DNA from: Acetanaerobacterium elongatum
GTDB lineage: Bacteria > Bacillota > Clostridia > Oscillospirales > Ruminococcaceae
DNA length: 64,000 nucleotides
NCBI RefSeq assembly: GCF_900103835.1
Contig: NZ_FNID01000013.1
Location: 1-64,000 of the forward strand
Direction: 5' to 3'
Part shown: piece after piece, positions 62,044 to 64,000 of the stretch
How positions within the stretch are numbered: the first letter of the stretch is position 1
Layout: every line of letters begins with the position of its first letter
Program-made: the position numbers and the translations under genes
Notes under the pieces: model-generated
The model's input: the letters and a program-made list of their open reading frames with translations, nothing else
What the model was told of the DNA's origin: nothing
The model's database searches: none

Positions 62044-63246
62044 TTATAAGGTCTTTGCAAACTCTATAGCGTATGCCTTAGCTGCTGTTAGTTCAGCCTC
62101 GCTTGGTACAAAGTTAATACGGTATCCCTCGCCAAAGAAGGAGAGTTTGAGCCCCTCAAGCCTTGTCTTAATCATCGGCACGGCCTCACCGCTCCAGCCA
62201 AAGGAACCAAAAGCAGTACAAGGCTTCTTGGTATTGGAGATAGCGTCGTAGTGCGAAAGCAGTGCCCAGATGGGCGGAACCGCGTCACGGTTGATAGTTG
62301 GTGAACCGATTAGAAAAGCATCGGCATCATTCAACTGTGCCTGAAGCATATGCATATCGTTTTCAATGATGTTATACATATTTACGACAGCATCGGGAAT
62401 CACCTCTAAGATACCTTCACGCATAGCCTTGGCGAGCTGCTCGGTGTTGCCGTAGGCGGTGCAGTAGAAAATGGGGATTCGCTTATACTCATGGAGTGTG
62501 GGGGTGCTCCACAGGCGGTACTTTTCAATATTGGCAGCAAGACTACCCTGCGCGGTTAATACAGGGCCGTGGCTGGTGCATACAAACTCCGCGCCAAGGT
62601 GCTCCATCTTCTCGATGCCCTTTAAAACATAAGGCTTAAAGGGAGAAAAGATGGCATCGTAGTAATTCTTAAACGCCTCTTCATACAGCGACTGATAGGT
62701 TATCTTGCTGTCGAGCATCAGCGGCTCACAGTAATGGGTGCCAAGGAAGTCGCAGCTGAAAAGGGTTTTGCTTTCCTTTACCCAGGTAAACATGGAGTCT
62801 GGCCAATGAAGGAACGGCGCATTAATAAACTGCAGCGTTTTGCCGCCAAGGTCGATTGTTTCGCCGTCCTTGACAATCTTATACTGGAGCTGTGGCTTGT
62901 TGGTGATGTTCTTTAAATAGATGGCTCCTGCTTGGGAAGCCACCACCTGCGCCTTGGGCATTAAATCCGTAAGTTTTCTAAGCGAACCGGAATGATCCGG
63001 CTCATTATGGTTTAGCACAATATAATCGATCTCATCAAGGCTGCATACCTCTTTGATATTTTCAAGGTAGGCATCGAAAAAGGTAAGATGGCAGGTTTCT
63101 ATCAGGGCGGTTTTCTCCGCCCCCTTCACGATATAGGAATTATAGGAGGTACCGTATTCGGTAGCCATTACGATATCAAAAACCCTCATGCTTGGGTTTA
63201 ATACGCCTACTGAATAGATACCATCCGTTATTTTTAAGCTGCTCAT
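62044..63246 (-). CDS. fprA: flavodiiron protein (FprA-type oxygen/NO reductase)
   Basis: A 400-residue flavodiiron enzyme reducing oxygen to water (or NO to nitrous oxide) with electrons from rubredoxin. The metallo-beta-lactamase domain holds the diiron ligands HNEPDH (His80, Glu82, Asp84, His85), then SHGPV and SCDFLGTH. The flavodoxin domain starts near 255 with IFYCTAYGNTEQLAKAM. The ATG at 63246 (MSSLKITDGIYS) follows AAGGGAAG; the longer frame to 63357 crosses the terminator hairpin. It lies behind the rubredoxin gene. Confidence 0.93.
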   Translation of the reverse strand: MSSLKITDGIYSVGVLNPSMRVFDIVMATEYGTSYNSYIVKGAEKTALIETCHLTFFDAYLENIKEVCSLDEIDYIVLNHNEPDHSGSLRKLTDLMPKAQVVASQAGAIYLKNITNKPQLQYKIVKDGETIDLGGKTLQFINAPFLHWPDSMFTWVKESKTLFSCDFLGTHYCEPLMLDSKITYQSLYEEAFKNYYDAIFSPFKPYVLKGIEKMEHLGAEFVCTSHGPVLTAQGSLAANIEKYRLWSTPTLHEYKRIPIFYCTAYGNTEQLAKAMREGILEVIPDAVVNMYNIIENDMHMLQAQLNDADAFLIGSPTINRDAVPPIWALLSHYDAISNTKKPCTAFGSFGWSGEAVPMIKTRLEGLKLSFFGEGYRINFVPSEAELTAAKAYAIEFAKTL

Positions 63247-63267
63247 AAACCTATACTTCCCTTCTAT

Positions 63268-63300
63268 AAAAGATGCCAGCAGTACCCTGCTGACATCTTT
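63268..63300 (-). terminator. hairpin between rubredoxin and flavodiiron genes
   Basis: On the minus strand AAAGATGTCAGCAG pairs (two G-U) with CTGCTGGCATCTTT around a GGTA loop and is followed by TAT. It may attenuate, not fully stop, transcription into fprA. Confidence 0.6.
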
Positions 63301-63311
63301 ACATGGTTTTA

Positions 63312-63470
63312 TCAGGCTTCGGAGAACATGTCCTTTGCAGCGCCGCACAGGGGGCAAACAAAGTCATCGGGGATATCCTCCCACTTGGTGCCGGGGGCAA
63401 TGCCAACATCGGGGTCGCCCTTCTCCTCATCGTAGGTGTAACCGCAAACCGAGCAAACATACTTAGCCAT
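63312..63470 (-). CDS. rubredoxin
   Basis: A 52-residue one-iron electron carrier: [20 protein letters not shown], with Cys6, Cys9, Cys39 and Cys42 binding iron (CSVC and CPLC), and the usual [12 protein letters not shown] aromatic core. TGA stop at 63312. GAAAGGA precedes the ATG. It supplies electrons to the flavodiiron protein encoded next. Its promoter carries a long perfect dyad. Confidence 0.96.
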   Translation of the reverse strand: MAKYVCSVCGYTYDEEKGDPDVGIAPGTKWEDIPDDFVCPLCGAAKDMFSEA

Positions 63471-63514
63471 AATATTACGTCCTTTCTTATTTAAAATTGT
63501 GATTAGATATTCGA

Positions 63515-63551
63515 TACAATAAATATACCATAAAGGTATATTTATTGTAAA
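63515..63551 (-). promoter_or_regulatory. rubredoxin promoter covered by a perfect 15-bp inverted repeat
   Basis: On the minus strand TTTACA (63546-63551) and TATATT (63522-63527), 18 nt apart, form the promoter. Fifteen-base arms (63515-63529 and 63535-63549; TACAATAAATATACC and its complement) separated by 5 nt cover both boxes. This is too AT-rich and lacks a T-run, so it is not a terminator; it most likely binds a dimeric repressor. Confidence 0.7.
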
Positions 63552-63600
63552 GAGTAAAAATAGAAAATTAATAATATTATTATGGCAAATCAGCTTAAAA

Positions 63601-64000
63601 TCATAAGAGTTTCTTTAAATATTGTCCGGTATAAGATTTTTTACACTTAACAACCTCTTCCGGCGTACCGGTGGCAACGATCTCGCCGCCTTTATCGCCG
63701 CCCTCGGGGCCTAGGTCGATAATATAATCGGCGGTTTTGATAACATCCAAATTATGCTCGATTACGAGAACGGTATTCCCCGACTCCACCAGCATCTGCA
63801 GTACGTCTATCAGCTTATGCACATCTGCGGCATGCAGGCCGGTGGTGGGCTCGTCGAGGATATAGATGGTTCTGCCGGTGGAGCGCTTGGAAAGCTCGGT
63901 TGCAAGCTTCACGCGCTGTGCCTCGCCGCCCGAAAGAGTGGTTGCCGGCTGGCCGATTTTAATATAGCCGAGGCCTACACTCTGCAATGTTTCGAGCTTA
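63601..64000 (-). CDS. uvrA: UvrA C-terminal part (excinuclease subunit A), cut by the window edge
   Basis: About 132 residues before the stop, running off the right edge. [15 protein letters not shown] is the ABC signature, [11 protein letters not shown] the Walker B region, and [27 protein letters not shown] the conserved C-terminal motif of UvrA, which recognises DNA damage with UvrB. The reading frame is open to position 64000. The tail ends in [10 protein letters not shown]. Gap 63552-63600 separates it from the rubredoxin promoter. Confidence 0.96.
   Translation of the reverse strand, partial: KLETLQSVGLGYIKIGQPATTLSGGEAQRVKLATELSKRSTGRTIYILDEPTTGLHAADVHKLIDVLQMLVESGNTVLVIEHNLDVIKTADYIIDLGPEGGDKGGEIVATGTPEEVVKCKKSYTGQYLKKLL

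Noticed and set aside
1-64000. CRISPR array, rRNA operon, prophage or transposase
   Set aside because: No regularly spaced repeats, rRNA segments, integrases or transposases were seen; the only hint of mobility is the left-edge leader.

Overview
The window looks like part of the chromosome of a motile, strictly anaerobic clostridium (Firmicutes, Clostridia, possibly near the Oscillospiraceae/Ruminococcaceae). The grounds are an [FeFe]-hydrogenase maturation set, a rubredoxin/flavodiiron pair, Gram-positive-type motility genes (SigD, FliY, CheC, CheD, FliW/CsrA), strong AGGAGG ribosome binding sites and sigma-A promoters of the TTGACA-N17-TATAAT type. The species is inferred from gene content only.

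Layout. 1-325: start of an unidentified minus-strand gene behind a leader of about 230 nt that can fold, possibly a mobile HEARO/omega-type RNA. 325-2756: D-2-hydroxyacid dehydrogenase, a small membrane protein, an HD hydrolase and two short basic proteins. 2848-9317: hydrogenase maturation region with aspA-hydF, a divergent carbamoyltransferase-like gene on the opposite strand, and a TM1266-like gene-hydE-hydG unit behind a promoter, a leader and a terminator that looks like an attenuator. 9657-22569: mixed genes (PhzF-like, DUF4004 plus bactofilin, GNAT plus DUF2156, a membrane diguanylate cyclase, tRNA-Pro, PadR plus a HAAS-like membrane protein, a GH94-like phosphorylase, an acyltransferase, tRNA-Ser).

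22672-60873 is the motility island. cheA-cheW-cheR-cheB lies on the minus strand. A FliK-like/FlhB-like pair lies on the plus strand. A minus-strand operon of about 26 kb runs from flgB to a PilZ gene in the order flgB flgC fliE fliF fliG fliH fliI fliJ fliK flgD (TIGR02530-like) flgE flbD motA motB fliM fliY cheY fliO fliP fliQ fliR flhB flhA sigD flgF flgG cheC cheD fapA-like pilZ. Divergent from it is the late operon flgM flgN flgK flgL DUF6470 fliW csrA. Together these encode the basal body, export apparatus, hook, motor, switch, adaptation system, sigma-28/anti-sigma switch and the FliW-CsrA control pair. Flagellin, fliD, fliS, chemoreceptors, fliL, flhF and flhG are not in the window.

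The right end holds a GrpB-family gene, a Ser-rich lipoprotein, rubredoxin plus flavodiiron protein under a promoter covered by a perfect 15-bp inverted repeat, and the 3' end of uvrA. The least explained items are the leader/terminator in front of the hydrogenase maturation genes, the carbamoyltransferase-like protein with rewritten active-site motifs beside them, the folded leader at the left edge, and the rubredoxin promoter dyad.
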